Notes: generated by a model from the sequence alone, not told the origin. A DNA stretch of 64,000 nt from CAVWUA01 sp963758025 (GCA_963758025.1 CAVWUA010000021.1:1-64000), one strand, 5' to 3'; shown: positions 39,180 through 47,474, counted from the stretch's first letter. Program-made: numbers and translations.

Positions 39180-40920
39180 GATCGTTCCTGCTCGGCCATC
39201 ACGCCGAGACCGGCGCGCCGGTCCGCATCCCCGCGCCGCGTTCGACACGCACCTGCACCTGATCGGCGGCACCGGCAAGGGCAAGACGACCGCCATTCAC
39301 ACCCTGCTCCACCCGTTGCTCATGGACCCGCGGGACGAGGCATGTGTCCTGATCATCGATCGGCTCGGCGGGCTCTCGCACGAGCTGCTCCTGTGGATGG
39401 CCTCCGATTTCTGCACCGAGGACGTGCGTCGGCGGCTGGTCTACATCGAGGCCGCCAACGAGGAGGCCATCGTCGGCTTCAATCCGCTGCTGTACACCGG
39501 CGAGGCGGAGGGCTACTACAAGGTCCTCCGCGCCACCGAGATCATCCTCCGCGCCTGGGAGAGCGTCGATCTGGCGGCGATGCCCCGGCTCGCCCGCTGG
39601 ACGTTCAATGCGTTCTGGGCCGTGGCGCAGCTCGGGCTGACCATCGCCGACAGCGCCCACCTGCTCATGCCCCGCAGCCCGCTGCACCGCCCGCTGCTCG
39701 ATTGCCTGCCGCCGAGGCTCCGGGCCGAGTGGGCCGAGATCACCGAGGCGAAGGGATCGCGGGCGATCGAACTGCTGGACTCGTCGCGGAACCGGCTCAA
39801 GCCGTACTACGAGAGCTCCATCCTGCGACGGATGTTCGGTTCGAGCGAGAGCCGGCTCGACGTGCTCCGCTTCATGCGTGAGGCCCGGATCGTCGTGCTG
39901 AACCTCGCGCCGATGGGCAAGCTCCCCATGCCGGTCGCCGACGCGATCGGCGCGATGGTGCTCAACGAGGTGCTGGCCACGGCCCGCGCCCTCGGCGGCC
40001 GGGGGATCGTCTATCCGACCTACCTGTTGCTCGACGAGTTCCAGAACTTCGTTGGCCCGGACATCGAGGCAGCGCTGCCCGAGGTTCGTCAGCTCGGCCT
40101 GAGACTGATGCTCTCACACCAGGGCCTGGGCCAGCTCCGGCGCGGGGACCACGATCTGACGGAGATGATCTTCCAGGCGCAGTCGCGACTGGTCTTCGGC
40201 GTGCAGGGGCCGGACGCCGACGAGCTGGCCAACGAGCTGGCCTCGCTGGACTTCGACCCGATGCGGATCAAGCAGGAGAACTGGGTGCGGCGGCAGCGGC
40301 AGGCGGGGTTCCGGATCGTCGAGCTGTCGAGCTGGTCCGACTCGCAGACCGACGCGGAGAACTGGGGCCGGACGTACGGCGAGACGTGGAGCCGGAACCA
40401 CAACGTCTCGCACGGCCAGTTCCGCGACACGAAGGCCGACGGCACCGGCCACAACGATCAGCGCGGCGGGCAGGACGGGGGCGGCCGGTCGGCAAGCGCA
40501 ACGCGCGGCGCCGCCGAGCACCTGGTGCCGATCCTCGAGGATTACGACGAGCTGGCCAACCGCACCTTCGTCTCGTTTCAGGAACAGCGGAGCGTCTGGG
40601 CGCAGCGGGTCCGCCGGCTCAAGCGCGGCCAGTGCCTCCTCCGCCTGGTGGACGACGACACGCTGTACCCCGTGAACGTGAAGCACGCGAAGGTCGGCTA
40701 CCTCGCCTGGGAGTATCCGATGCTCCAGCGCGAACTGCCGGACGTGCTCGAGGCCCTCGCGCAACTGAAGGAGACCAACTTCCGCTCGGAGATCTTCACG
40801 CGGCCCGAGGAGATCGACCGCGCGACGGCCGAACGCCTGCAGCGCGTGCTCAACCCGCCGATCGCGGTTCAGACGTCGGATGTCGCGATGGCGCCCCCGA
40901 AGGCGTCCCGGTTCGATTGA
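39176..40920 (+). CDS. HerA/VirD4-like DNA translocase ATPase (one frame slip)
   Basis: Hexameric-type P-loop ATPase related to TraD/VirD4 coupling proteins and HerA. A slip near 39235 separates MRSFLLGHHAETGAPVRIPA from FDTHLHLIGGTGKGKTTAIHTLL (Walker A). Further blocks: LIIDRLGGLSHELL, VGFNPLLYTGE, Walker B TYLLLDEFQNFVGPDIEA, and LMLSHQGLGQLRRGDHDL with the sensor region. A low-complexity insert (AENWGRTYGETWSRNHNVSH) precedes the C-terminal domain. Likely moves element DNA through the membrane with the upstream partner. Confidence 0.85.
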
Positions 40921-41186
40921 CGCAGCCGCGCGATCGTCTCGGCGATCGAGCGCGCGCCGTCCTCGCGGAGCCGTCGGAGTTCCGACCGCAACGCGTGCCG
41001 CTCGTCCGGGGTGACGCCGATGGCCCGCTCGTATTGCGCGGCGAACCGCGCCCGCACCGGGGGCACGGTTTCGGTATCGACGAGTTGTGCGAGGTCCTCG
41101 TACACGTCGAGTTTCGCGAGCAGGGCGTCGGCGCGCGCCGCGTGGAGATGTCGCCGGGCCGGATCGGGATGAGATTCCGAGACCAC
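40869..41186 (-). CDS. Hypothetical helical protein, 105 aa
   Basis: Charged alpha-helical frame: ADALLAKLDVYEDLAQLVDTETVPPVRARF...RLREDGARSIAETIARLRQSNRDAF. It converges on and overlaps the last 52 bp of the translocase gene. Composition looks coding; no family recognised. Confidence 0.45.
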   Translation of the reverse strand: MVSESHPDPARRHLHAARADALLAKLDVYEDLAQLVDTETVPPVRARFAAQYERAIGVTPDERHALRSELRRLREDGARSIAETIARLRQSNRDAFGGAIATSDV

Positions 41187-41207
41187 GCCGGAATTTTGCC
41201 AGAACCC

Positions 41208-41235
41208 TTGACAACGCGCAAGAGGAGTTTATGAT
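41208..41235 (+). promoter_or_regulatory. Near-consensus sigma-70 promoter
   Basis: TTGACA (41208-41213), 16-bp spacer, TATGAT (41230-41235). It faces the replication-relaxation gene and would start a leader of about 165 nt. Confidence 0.75.
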
Positions 41236-41344
41236 CGTGTTACCGTCCCACATGTTGGTTCGGTCGCCGGTTGACAGTCGCGTGGACGCCCGCGGGCGAC
41301 AGCGCGTTTGCCCGGATGATTCTTCCCGGCCTCGGGAAACTTTT

Positions 41345-41391
41345 CATGCCGAGCTCCCCAAATTATCGGGGTGCTTCGGCATCTTTTTTTC
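41345..41391 (+). terminator. Intrinsic terminator/attenuator inside the leader
   Basis: A stem formed by ATGCCGAGCTCCCC and GGGGTGCTTCGGCAT around an 8-nt loop (one bulge, one mismatch) is followed by TCTTTTTTT. It ends just before the GGAGG ribosome-binding site of the gene at 41405, so it sits between promoter and gene. Confidence 0.75.
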
Positions 41392-41404
41392 CCGGAGGCC
41401 GACG

Positions 41405-42271
41405 ATGATCGACGAACGCCACATCGCCATCCTGCGCGCCGTCGCCCGCTTCTTCGTGCTGAACCGGGCGCAGGTCCAGCGCCTGTGTTTTCCGACCGAC
41501 GGCGGCGGCCGCGTGACGCGGCGGCACCTCGCCGCGCTGATTCAGCAGGGCCTGCTCGGCCGGCTCCAGGTGGAGGTCGTCGTCCCCGGCTCCGGCTCCA
41601 CGGCGCCGGTGTACCACCCCACGCGGAAGGGACTGGAGTTTCTCGTTGAGTTCACCGAGGACCCGCGCTGGCTGGACGTCTCCACGCGGCGACCCAACCC
41701 GCACCACCTGTTCCACTGGCTGGCGATCAGCGAGACGCACCTCGTGCTCGACGCGGCCCTGGCGGCGCAGCGGGAGGTCTGCTGCGTGGACTGGCTCAAC
41801 GAGTGGGACGTGGCCCATGCCGAGGCGGCGGAGCCCGAGCGGAAATTCCGCCTGTACACGCTGATCCAGCCCAAACCGCGCCTGGTCTGCGCTCCGGACG
41901 CGGCGTTCCTCCTGGCGGTCGACGGCGAAACGAAAGTCTTCTACCTCGAGCAGGACCGGAACACCTCGGGCGTGTACCAGATCGCCTGCAGCAAGTCGCC
42001 GGGCTACGCGGCGCTGGCGGCGCGGGGTCTACACCGGCGTCACTTCCCCACGGCGACGCTCGACCGGTTCGCGGTGCTGTCGGTCTCACCGACGGCGCGG
42101 CGGCGGGACGCGTTGCGTCGGGCGCTGGCCGACCGCGACGGGGCGGCGCTCTGGCGGTTCGCCGCGATGGACGAGTTGACGCCGGACGCGCTGCTGTTCG
42201 AGCCGGTCTGGCACCGCTGCGACGGTCCGGCCGGTCCGCTGGTCCAACCGGCGGTGGAGGTGGCGTCATGA
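41405..42271 (+). CDS. Replication-relaxation family protein
   Basis: 288 residues, winged-helix N-terminus (DERHIAILRAVARFFVLNRAQVQRLCFP), then PVYHPTRKGLEFLVE and HHLFHWLAISETHLVLDAALA. The nuclease-like core shows LVCAPDAAFLLAVDGETKVFYLEQDR (PD..ExK-like spacing) and ARGLHRRHFP. The family (Pfam Replic_Relax) occurs on plasmids and integrative elements beside HerA/TraD-type ATPases. GGAGG at 41394-41398 supports ATG 41405. Regulated by the upstream promoter-terminator leader. Confidence 0.82.
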   Translation: MIDERHIAILRAVARFFVLNRAQVQRLCFPTDGGGRVTRRHLAALIQQGLLGRLQVEVVVPGSGSTAPVYHPTRKGLEFLVEFTEDPRWLDVSTRRPNPHHLFHWLAISETHLVLDAALAAQREVCCVDWLNEWDVAHAEAAEPERKFRLYTLIQPKPRLVCAPDAAFLLAVDGETKVFYLEQDRNTSGVYQIACSKSPGYAALAARGLHRRHFPTATLDRFAVLSVSPTARRRDALRRALADRDGAALWRFAAMDELTPDALLFEPVWHRCDGPAGPLVQPAVEVAS

Positions 42272-42638
42272 CGGTCCGGCCTCCTGTCCAGTGCCTGTCC
42301 GGCGCCGGACATTTCCTCGATCTCATATTTCGTGTCCTAACCGCAAGGTTCTCCGCGGCTTCGGGCTGCAAGGGACGCTCCTCGCTCCGCTCGTCGGCCC
42401 CTTGCAGCCACGCCGTCCCCCGGCGTCCGTTCGCTCGCTCACGGGCCGGGGACGCTCCCTGCGGTCGCTACGCCGTGGCTGCAAGGGGCTGCCGCCCCCT
42501 GCACCCCGAAGCCGCCCTGGGCCAGGTCTCCGATTCCGTCCGGCCATCCCATCCCGCGCGTTCCGTTCAGGGTCGTGACCCGCGTGGTGTTGTGGTGCAT
42601 CCCCCGGGATGCCTCTATCTCCCTTCCCCCGTTTCCGC
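42272..42638. other. GC-rich structured non-coding interval, candidate origin
   Basis: Perfect 16-bp inverted arms GCCCCTTGCAGCCACG (42397-42412) and CGTGGCTGCAAGGGGC (42474-42489) flank a 61-nt spacer. A partial third copy GGCTGCAAGGG is at 42364-42374. No gene. Position directly after the replication-relaxation gene makes an origin or transfer site plausible; a structured RNA is the alternative. Confidence 0.55.
42613..42638 (+). promoter_or_regulatory. Pyrimidine-rich start-codon leader a
   Basis: CTCTATCTCCCTTCCCCC begins 26 nt before ATG 42639; no Shine-Dalgarno sequence is present. Confidence 0.5.
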
Positions 42639-42806
42639 ATGGATGCCAAATCGACCGGCGCGCGGCGGCTCCTCGCGCACGCGTACGCGCCGTCGTCCGT
42701 CCGACCGATCCGCCCCGTCCGGCGGTCCGAAATTCCCGGGCCGCTCTTCGACGTGGGTGTCATCGGCCTGCTCCTGGTCCTGGCGCTCGGCTCCGTCTTC
42801 CTCTGA
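42639..42806 (+). CDS. Small single-pass membrane protein, 55 aa
   Basis: MDAKSTGARRLLAHAYAPSSV... a basic, Pro-rich N-terminus followed by one hydrophobic helix (VGVIGLLLVLALGSVFL) ending the protein. First gene of the small-ORF array. Unknown function; the tail-anchored topology suggests a membrane accessory of the element. Confidence 0.5.
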   Translation: MDAKSTGARRLLAHAYAPSSVRPIRPVRRSEIPGPLFDVGVIGLLLVLALGSVFL

Positions 42807-42850
42807 CGGTGCCGCGTCCGGACGCCTGTACTTCCGTTCCCCCCGATCTC

Positions 42851-42991
42851 ATGGACGATGCTCTCCCGTTCGCCCGTCCGAGCGAGCCGCGCACGATCGT
42901 GATCAACGGCGCGACCTACGCCCTCGATCCCCCGCGCAAGCGGCTGCTCAACGTCGACGATCCGTTCGACACGATCGAATTCGACGACTGA
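42851..42991 (+). CDS. Small acidic protein, 46 aa
   Basis: MDDALPFARPSEPRTIVINGATYALDPP... ends VDDPFDTIEFDD. The leader CCTGTACTTCCGTTCCCCCC begins 26 nt before the ATG, as in neighbouring genes, which supports it as a real gene despite its size. Unrecognised. Confidence 0.5.
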   Translation: MDDALPFARPSEPRTIVINGATYALDPPRKRLLNVDDPFDTIEFDD

Positions 42992-43215
42992 CGACGCGAA
43001 CGGTCCGGGCCGCTGCCCCTGACGGCGGCCCGGTCACTCCACGCCCGTGGAGCCGTTTCACGCGCGCCGGGGCCGTTTCACCCGCGTTCGCACCCCTGCC
43101 TTTTTCCGCGGCCGTTCCGCCGCCACATCTTCGGATCACCGGCCGCCCCGCCCTCAGGGGGGTGGACGCGTGGCCGGGCTCCGGTGTGGATAGTCGTCAC
43201 TCCGCCCGCGCGGAG

Positions 43216-43240
43216 CTTTACCCCATCCCCCAGCTTTCAC
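43216..43240 (+). promoter_or_regulatory. Pyrimidine-rich start-codon leader c
   Basis: CTTTACCCCATCCCCC begins 25 nt before ATG 43241. One of the clearest examples of the recurrent core. Confidence 0.6.
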
Positions 43241-43537
43241 ATGGAGACGAAGAAGAAACCCCGGGCCGCCGAGCCGGCGGCGCCGGCACCGACCCATCGG
43301 CCGGTGAAGATGTTCCGGCAGGACGACGTCTCGGCGTCGATCTTCGCCCGCCCGCGCTCGTTCCAGGGCGCGGAGCGCACGTTCTACAGCGTGAGCTTCA
43401 CCCGCTCGTACAAGGGCAACGATGGCGTGTGGAAATATACGCGCAACTTCGACGCCGAGGATCTCGGCAAGGTGGTGACCGTGGCGAAGTGCGCCGCCGA
43501 GTTCATCCACGAACAGCAACAGCAACAGGACGCGTGA
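43241..43537 (+). CDS. Hypothetical protein, 98 aa
   Basis: Basic Ala/Pro-rich start (METKKKPRAAEPAAP) then a compact domain KMFRQDDVSASIFARPRSFQGAERTFYSVSFTRSYKGNDG.WKYTRNFDAEDLGKVV and a Gln-rich tail. Reads like a small beta-sheet DNA- or protein-binding module; I do not recognise it. Confidence 0.6.
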   Translation: METKKKPRAAEPAAPAPTHRPVKMFRQDDVSASIFARPRSFQGAERTFYSVSFTRSYKGNDGVWKYTRNFDAEDLGKVVTVAKCAAEFIHEQQQQQDA

Positions 43538-43686
43538 CCGGTCACGCGGAGGCGGCCCTGAACGCCTCCGCTCCCGGATCATCCGTACCACGTTTTCTCC
43601 CTTCGCCCTTCAATCAGGACGAAAGGAGCCCTCATCGCGATTTCGGCGATCCTCAATACCGGACGCAGGCCGGAACGCGAGTGAAT

Positions 43687-43710
43687 CTTTATCCACTACC
43701 CAATCACCCG
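43687..43710 (+). promoter_or_regulatory. Pyrimidine-rich start-codon leader d
   Basis: CTTTATCCACTACCCAATC begins 24 nt before ATG 43711 and shares ACCCAATCACCC with the leader at 46284-46300. Confidence 0.6.
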
Positions 43711-44165
43711 ATGGAGTACATCCTGAACCTGCTCCCGTTGTGGAGCACCTGCGAAAAAGGTGAAGAGACGACGAAGGAAGGCGTGTGCGTCACCCGCTCG
43801 CGTCTCCTGTGCTGCGACAGCACGCACCCGGATGCTCAATGCGATGGATCCGGCGTGTTCTATCTGACCTGCTCGCGCGATGGCTGCCTCACCCCCCAGG
43901 TCCATTGCGCCCGCCACTGGTACGAGCTTCATCTCGGGCACGGCGGCTGGCGTCGATCGAGGAGATGGCCGGAGACGAGATCGACGAGCAGCTCAAGGCC
44001 TTCCGCAACTGGCTGCGCTCCGAGGCGGCCGAGATCGCCGCCGGGCTCCGCGACGCGGCGTTCCGCCTGGCGTGGGCCGGCTCACACGAGATGTCGGACT
44101 CGCTCCTGCGGCTGATCGCGTCGATCGAGCCGCGATCGTGGCCACCGCAGCTCGCAGGATCTTGA
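43711..44165 (+). CDS. Cys-rich small protein, probably frameshifted (or two genes)
   Basis: The first part MEYILNLLPLWSTCEKGEE... has seven or more Cys/His residues (LLCCDSTHPDAQCDG, CSRDGCLTPQVHCARHW), suggesting zinc binding. Near 43950 the coding signal moves to another frame: SIEEMAGDEIDEQLKAFRNWLRSEAAE..., ending PPQLAGS at 44165. Either one gene with a slip or a second gene from ATG 43965. Confidence 0.5.
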
Positions 44166-44191
44166 CTCACTCCCATTCCCCCTTCGACCCG

Positions 44192-44459
44192 ATGGAGAAC
44201 ACCCCGCAACCAAAGGAAGTCGCTGTCCCCGCCTGGCTCGGCAACACCGATGTGCCGCCCGGGCGGATCGAGGACGGGAGCCGCGAAGAACGGGTCTCCG
44301 CGGTCCGGAACCTCATGACTGTCAACGCCGCCGCCCTGGAGATCGTCTTCGACGTCCAGGGCAACACGCCGTGGAACGAGGAGGAGCGGATGAATCGCAT
44401 CCCCCCTCCTCGCGGGAGTGTACAACCTCGCGCCGCCGCTCCCCGGCACAATGAGCTGA
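44192..44459 (+). CDS. Hypothetical protein, about 89 aa (slip in a C6 run)
   Basis: MENTPQPKEVAVPAWLGNTDVPPGRIEDGS...VQGNTPWNEEERMNRI, then a C6 run at 44401-44406 where a slip would give PLLAGVYNLAPPLPGTMS and stop at 44457-44459. The leader CACTCCCATTCCCCC begins 24 nt upstream. Unknown function. Confidence 0.5.
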
Positions 44460-44733
44460 CAGGGGCTCTCTTCCCTGCCGTCCGGTGGTCGTCGCGCCGT
44501 CCCGTTGCGTGAAGCGCGCGAACCCGGATGATCCCACCTCTCGAAGCGGAGCGCCCAAACTCTCGGGCGTCCTCCGCTTCTCCCGGACTCATTCAACCGT
44601 GCGAATCGCACGGCCGTGCTCGCTGGCAAGGAGATCCCCGCGGGGCTCCTCCTTGCCGCTGCGCTCGCCCGTGCGGTGTCGGCTTCGCCTCCGCGGCCGC
44701 GGAGGGCTTCTTACTCTTTTCTCCTTATTTCTC
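44460..44733. other. Non-coding interval with three palindromes
   Basis: Contains CCGTGCGAATCGCACGG (44597-44613), the arms GGCAAGGAG/CTCCTTGCC around 44625-44656 and the 18-bp palindrome CCTCCGCGGCCGCGGAGG (44688-44705). No reading frame of note. Probably regulatory or a recombination relic. Confidence 0.45.
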
Positions 44734-45422
44734 ATGCGGACACACGCATTCCCCAACATCGCGGTGCTGCCGATGGCACCGATCAATGCGAGCCCGGTGC
44801 CGTGGCTCACGAGCCTCTACCACAAGTCGTGGCGGGGCGCGTACGGACACGCCGGCTACCCCGGCAACTGCTCGGGAGAGCTGATCAAGGACCTCCTGAA
44901 GTACTTCCAACCGAGGCGGGTGCTCGACCCGATGACCGGCTCGGGCACGTGCGCCGACGTCTGCCGCGAGCTCGGCATCCCGTGCGTCTCGGGCGACATC
45001 CACGCCGGCTTCGACGCGGCCGATCCGCGGAGCTACGCCGGACTCGGCACGTTCGACTTCGTATGGGTCCATCCGCCGTACTGGCGGCAGAAGCTCTACG
45101 CCGACGACCCGCGCGACCTGTCGCGCTGCCCGACGCTCGACGCCTTCTGCAACCGGCTCCATGGGCTGCTTCTGGGCTGCGAGGTGGCCCTGGAACCCGG
45201 TGGCCGGCTGGCGGTCCTGATGGGCGACTACTGCGACCGCGAGGCGGGGTTCGTCCCGCTGACCTACCACACGAAGCGGCTGGCGTTCCGGGTCGGCCTG
45301 CGGCAGCACGTCACCGACATCATCCGCTTCTCGCACGGGGCGAGCAGCGGGGGAAATCGTACCGCAGCCGCTTCATTCCCGGGCTGCACGACACCTGCGT
45401 CGTGTTCGAGAAGGCTCGCTGA
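44734..45422 (+). CDS. Orphan DNA methyltransferase (one slip in a G run)
   Basis: Amino-methyltransferase: SAM-binding motif VLDPMTGSGTCADVCRELG and catalytic motif VHPPYW, with NCSGELIKDLLKYFQPRRV between the start and motif I. The frame breaks in a G run at 45349-45353; the alternative frame ends GKSYRSRFIPGLHDTCVVFEKAR at 45422. No restriction endonuclease gene is adjacent, so a role in self-marking or evasion of host restriction is likely. The target sequence is not deducible. Leader CTTACTCTTTTCTCC, no Shine-Dalgarno. Confidence 0.78.
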
Positions 45423-45450
45423 CTTTTATTCGTTATTTCTCCAAATCCTT

Positions 45451-45675
45451 ATGTCACTCGCCAAACTCATCGACTGGGAAATGAATGCCTATCCCGATGA
45501 CCGGACGGAGGAAGAAGCCCTCGGCGCCCTCGTCGCCAGGCACTTCGACTACGACGCCGTGAGCATCATCGAGACGGCGGCGGCGGCGCTCGAACGGACC
45601 GCCAAGCACCCGGAGGCCTGCGAACAGCTCTGGATGCTGGCCGGGAAGGTCAAATACCAACGCCGACATCCATGA
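45451..45675 (+). CDS. Hypothetical protein, 74 aa
   Basis: MSLAKLIDWEMNAYPDDRTEEEALGALVARHFDYDAVSIIE... helical, acidic first half; resembles small plasmid or phage proteins in composition only. Leader CTTTTATTCG 28 nt upstream. Confidence 0.55.
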   Translation: MSLAKLIDWEMNAYPDDRTEEEALGALVARHFDYDAVSIIETAAAALERTAKHPEACEQLWMLAGKVKYQRRHP

Positions 45676-45704
45676 ATTCCATTTGCCATTTCCCATTCCT
45701 CACC

Positions 45705-45986
45705 ATGTACGACATGTTCGACAACGAATTCTTCATCGAGGCCGTCCAGGAGACCTTCAGCGTGCTCGCACCCAGCTACGTCGAGGACCTGTGCAAGGAA
45801 CTGCTGCCGCGACTCAACGCGACCTTCGACCAGCTCTTCGAGACGAAGTTCCTGATCATCGACAACGCGACCGGCAAGCCGGTGAGCAAGGAGGCGGTCA
45901 CGGATCAGCGTGCGACGGCCGACGAGCTCTGCCGGATGGTCGGCAGCGACCGGCACTCGGTCGCCATCCTGCTGATTGAGCAATAG
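45705..45986 (+). CDS. Hypothetical protein, 93 aa
   Basis: MYDMFDNEFFIEAVQETFSVLAPSYVEDLC... an amphipathic helical protein ending HSVAILLIEQ. ATG 45705 is preferred to 45672 because the TTTGCCATTTCCCATTCC leader lies 23 nt before it, as at other array genes. Unrecognised. Confidence 0.55.
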   Translation: MYDMFDNEFFIEAVQETFSVLAPSYVEDLCKELLPRLNATFDQLFETKFLIIDNATGKPVSKEAVTDQRATADELCRMVGSDRHSVAILLIEQ

Positions 45987-45996
45987 ATTTGTACGA

Positions 45997-46020
45997 CTTT
46001 ATCCCATTCCCAACCTCATC
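45997..46020 (+). promoter_or_regulatory. Pyrimidine-rich start-codon leader i
   Basis: CTTTATCCCATTCCCAACC begins 24 nt before ATG 46021; it shares CCCATTCC with the leaders of the genes at 44192 and 45705. Confidence 0.6.
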
Positions 46021-46308
46021 ATGAGCAAAGGCAAACCCGGAAAACCCTGCCGCACCTGCGGATCGGAGATCGTGGAATTCTTCAACGACGGCGTGTTCCG
46101 CGCCGGCGAGTGCGATGCCTGTGAATACGCCCGCGACACGTCTCAACCGGCGTTGCTCGAAGCCCTGAACTTCCTTCTGGAACAGACCGTGGACAGGGAC
46201 CTGGCGAACGGCATCGGGCTGACGGAGGGAGAACAGGAGGCGCGAGAGAAGGCCCTATCGGCCATCGCCAATTCAACCGACACCCTTACCCAATCACCCC
46301 ATGCGTAA
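46021..46308 (+). CDS. Small zinc-ribbon-like protein, 95 aa
   Basis: CRTCGSEIVEFF...GECDACEY gives two CxxC pairs, a likely zinc ribbon, followed by a helical tail (QPALLEALNFLLEQTVD). Overlaps the primase start by 8 bp. May be a DNA- or RNA-binding accessory. Confidence 0.6.
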   Translation: MSKGKPGKPCRTCGSEIVEFFNDGVFRAGECDACEYARDTSQPALLEALNFLLEQTVDRDLANGIGLTEGEQEAREKALSAIANSTDTLTQSPHA

Positions 46309-47098
46309 AGAGACCTACAGCGTCCTCGAAACCTATCAGACCGCTCACGAGCTCTCCGCGCTCGGCTACCACCTCGTGCCGTGCGCGTACGGCGGGAAGC
46401 GGCCCCTCATCAAGTGGAAGGACTCGGCGTGCTCGCACCGGCGGATCGACGCCTGGTTCGATCGGTTCCCGAGGTTCCTCAACATCGCCATCCACGCCGG
46501 CAAGTCCGGCGTGGTGGTGCTCGACTGCGATACCGCGGAGGCCGCCGCCTGGGTGGCCGAGCGCGTCCCGCCGTCGCCGATGACCGCCGCGACCCCACGC
46601 GGCGGCATCCACCACTACTACAGATCGCCCGCGGTGCCGCCGCCGATCCGCCACGATGTCCTGGGCCTCGGCCTGGACGTGCAGTCCGGCCCCTCCCTGT
46701 TGCTGGCGAGCCCGAGCTGGAGCCAGGAACACGGCCTTCGCTGGCGCTGGATCGGCGAGGTCGTGCCGCCGGAGACGCTGCCGGAGTTTCCGGTCGGGCT
46801 GATTCGCGAAGAGCCCAGACCGAAGCCGAAAACCCCGCCTCTCCATCCGGATCGCGTGGCCGTCGGCCCGATCCGCGATGTGACGCGCTGGATCATGGGC
46901 GTCCCGTCCGTGCAGGGTGAGCACGGGTCGAACGGGTGCTTCAAGGTCGCCTGCCGGCTCGTCGATGCCGGCTTTTCATGGGAGGAGGCGATGCCCTGGC
47001 TGCGGACGTGGAACGAGCGCGTCCCCCGGCCGCCGTGGAGCGAGGCGGAGCTCGCTCACAAACTGAACGATGCCTTCAATCGCCGAAAGGAGCCGTGA
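46301..47098 (+). CDS. Prim-Pol (bifunctional primase/polymerase) domain protein
   Basis: 265 residues. Prim-Pol pattern: ALGYHLVPCAYGGKRPLIKWKD, IDAWFDRFPRFLNIAIHAGKSGVVVLDCDT (catalytic Asp pair), TPRGGIHHYYRS and VQSGPSLLLASPSW. The C-terminal helical part (FKVACRLVDAGFSWEEAMPWL) is primase-C-like. No helicase domain follows. Likely initiates replication of the excised element, as RepPP does in actinobacterial AICEs. Leader CCTTACCCAATCACCCC precedes ATG 46301. Confidence 0.82.
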   Translation: MRKETYSVLETYQTAHELSALGYHLVPCAYGGKRPLIKWKDSACSHRRIDAWFDRFPRFLNIAIHAGKSGVVVLDCDTAEAAAWVAERVPPSPMTAATPRGGIHHYYRSPAVPPPIRHDVLGLGLDVQSGPSLLLASPSWSQEHGLRWRWIGEVVPPETLPEFPVGLIREEPRPKPKTPPLHPDRVAVGPIRDVTRWIMGVPSVQGEHGSNGCFKVACRLVDAGFSWEEAMPWLRTWNERVPRPPWSEAELAHKLNDAFNRRKEP

Positions 47099-47274
47099 TG
47101 GACGTGCTGGAAGTGGAAGGGATGCACGGGCCGCTGACGAACCTCGTCGTGAGCGTGTGGAAGGACGAGGAGGGCAGGTACCGGATCATCCTGGACAACC
47201 CGAAGGTCAACAAGTGGATCGTGGTCACGCTGGACGTGCGTTCCCTGATCCGGGAGGCGGTCCGGCTCAACTGA
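47098..47274 (+). CDS. Hypothetical protein, 58 aa
   Basis: MDVLEVEGMHGPLTNLVVSVW... beta-rich small protein. TGATG overlap with the primase stop and an AGGAG ribosome site show coupling. Unlike the array genes upstream it uses a Shine-Dalgarno sequence. Confidence 0.55.
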   Translation: MDVLEVEGMHGPLTNLVVSVWKDEEGRYRIILDNPKVNKWIVVTLDVRSLIREAVRLN

Positions 47275-47288
47275 GGAGGAGGTGGCTC

Positions 47289-47474
47289 ATGGTGACGATC
47301 ACGAGCAGCGGCGAAGCGGAGTGCATCTGGTGCGGGCGTGAGAAGGAGGGCGTGGAGGTGGTCACGGAGGACCGTTCGTTCGTGGGCTTTCTATGTTACG
47401 CGGACCTGAAGCGGATGCTCAAGCTGAAGACGCAGACGCAGTCGCGGGCGGCCGAGCACGGCGTGGCGCGGTGA
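47289..47474 (+). CDS. Small CxxC protein, 61 aa
   Basis: AECIWCGREKEGVEVVTEDRSFVGFLC carries a CxxC and a further Cys; the C-terminus is helical and basic. GGAGGAGG precedes ATG 47289. Possibly a half zinc finger regulatory protein. Confidence 0.5.
   Translation: MVTITSSGEAECIWCGREKEGVEVVTEDRSFVGFLCYADLKRMLKLKTQTQSRAAEHGVAR

Noticed and set aside
42272..42400. Small protein starting at the ATGA overlap after the replication-relaxation gene
   Set aside because: The frame quickly becomes low-complexity and crosses a structured repeat region; no array-type leader or ribosome site.
41803..44115. 770-codon open frame across the replication gene and small-ORF array
   Set aside because: Arg/Pro/Ser-rich translation with no domain, out of phase with the replication-relaxation protein and several better-supported small genes; typical of high-GC alternative frames.
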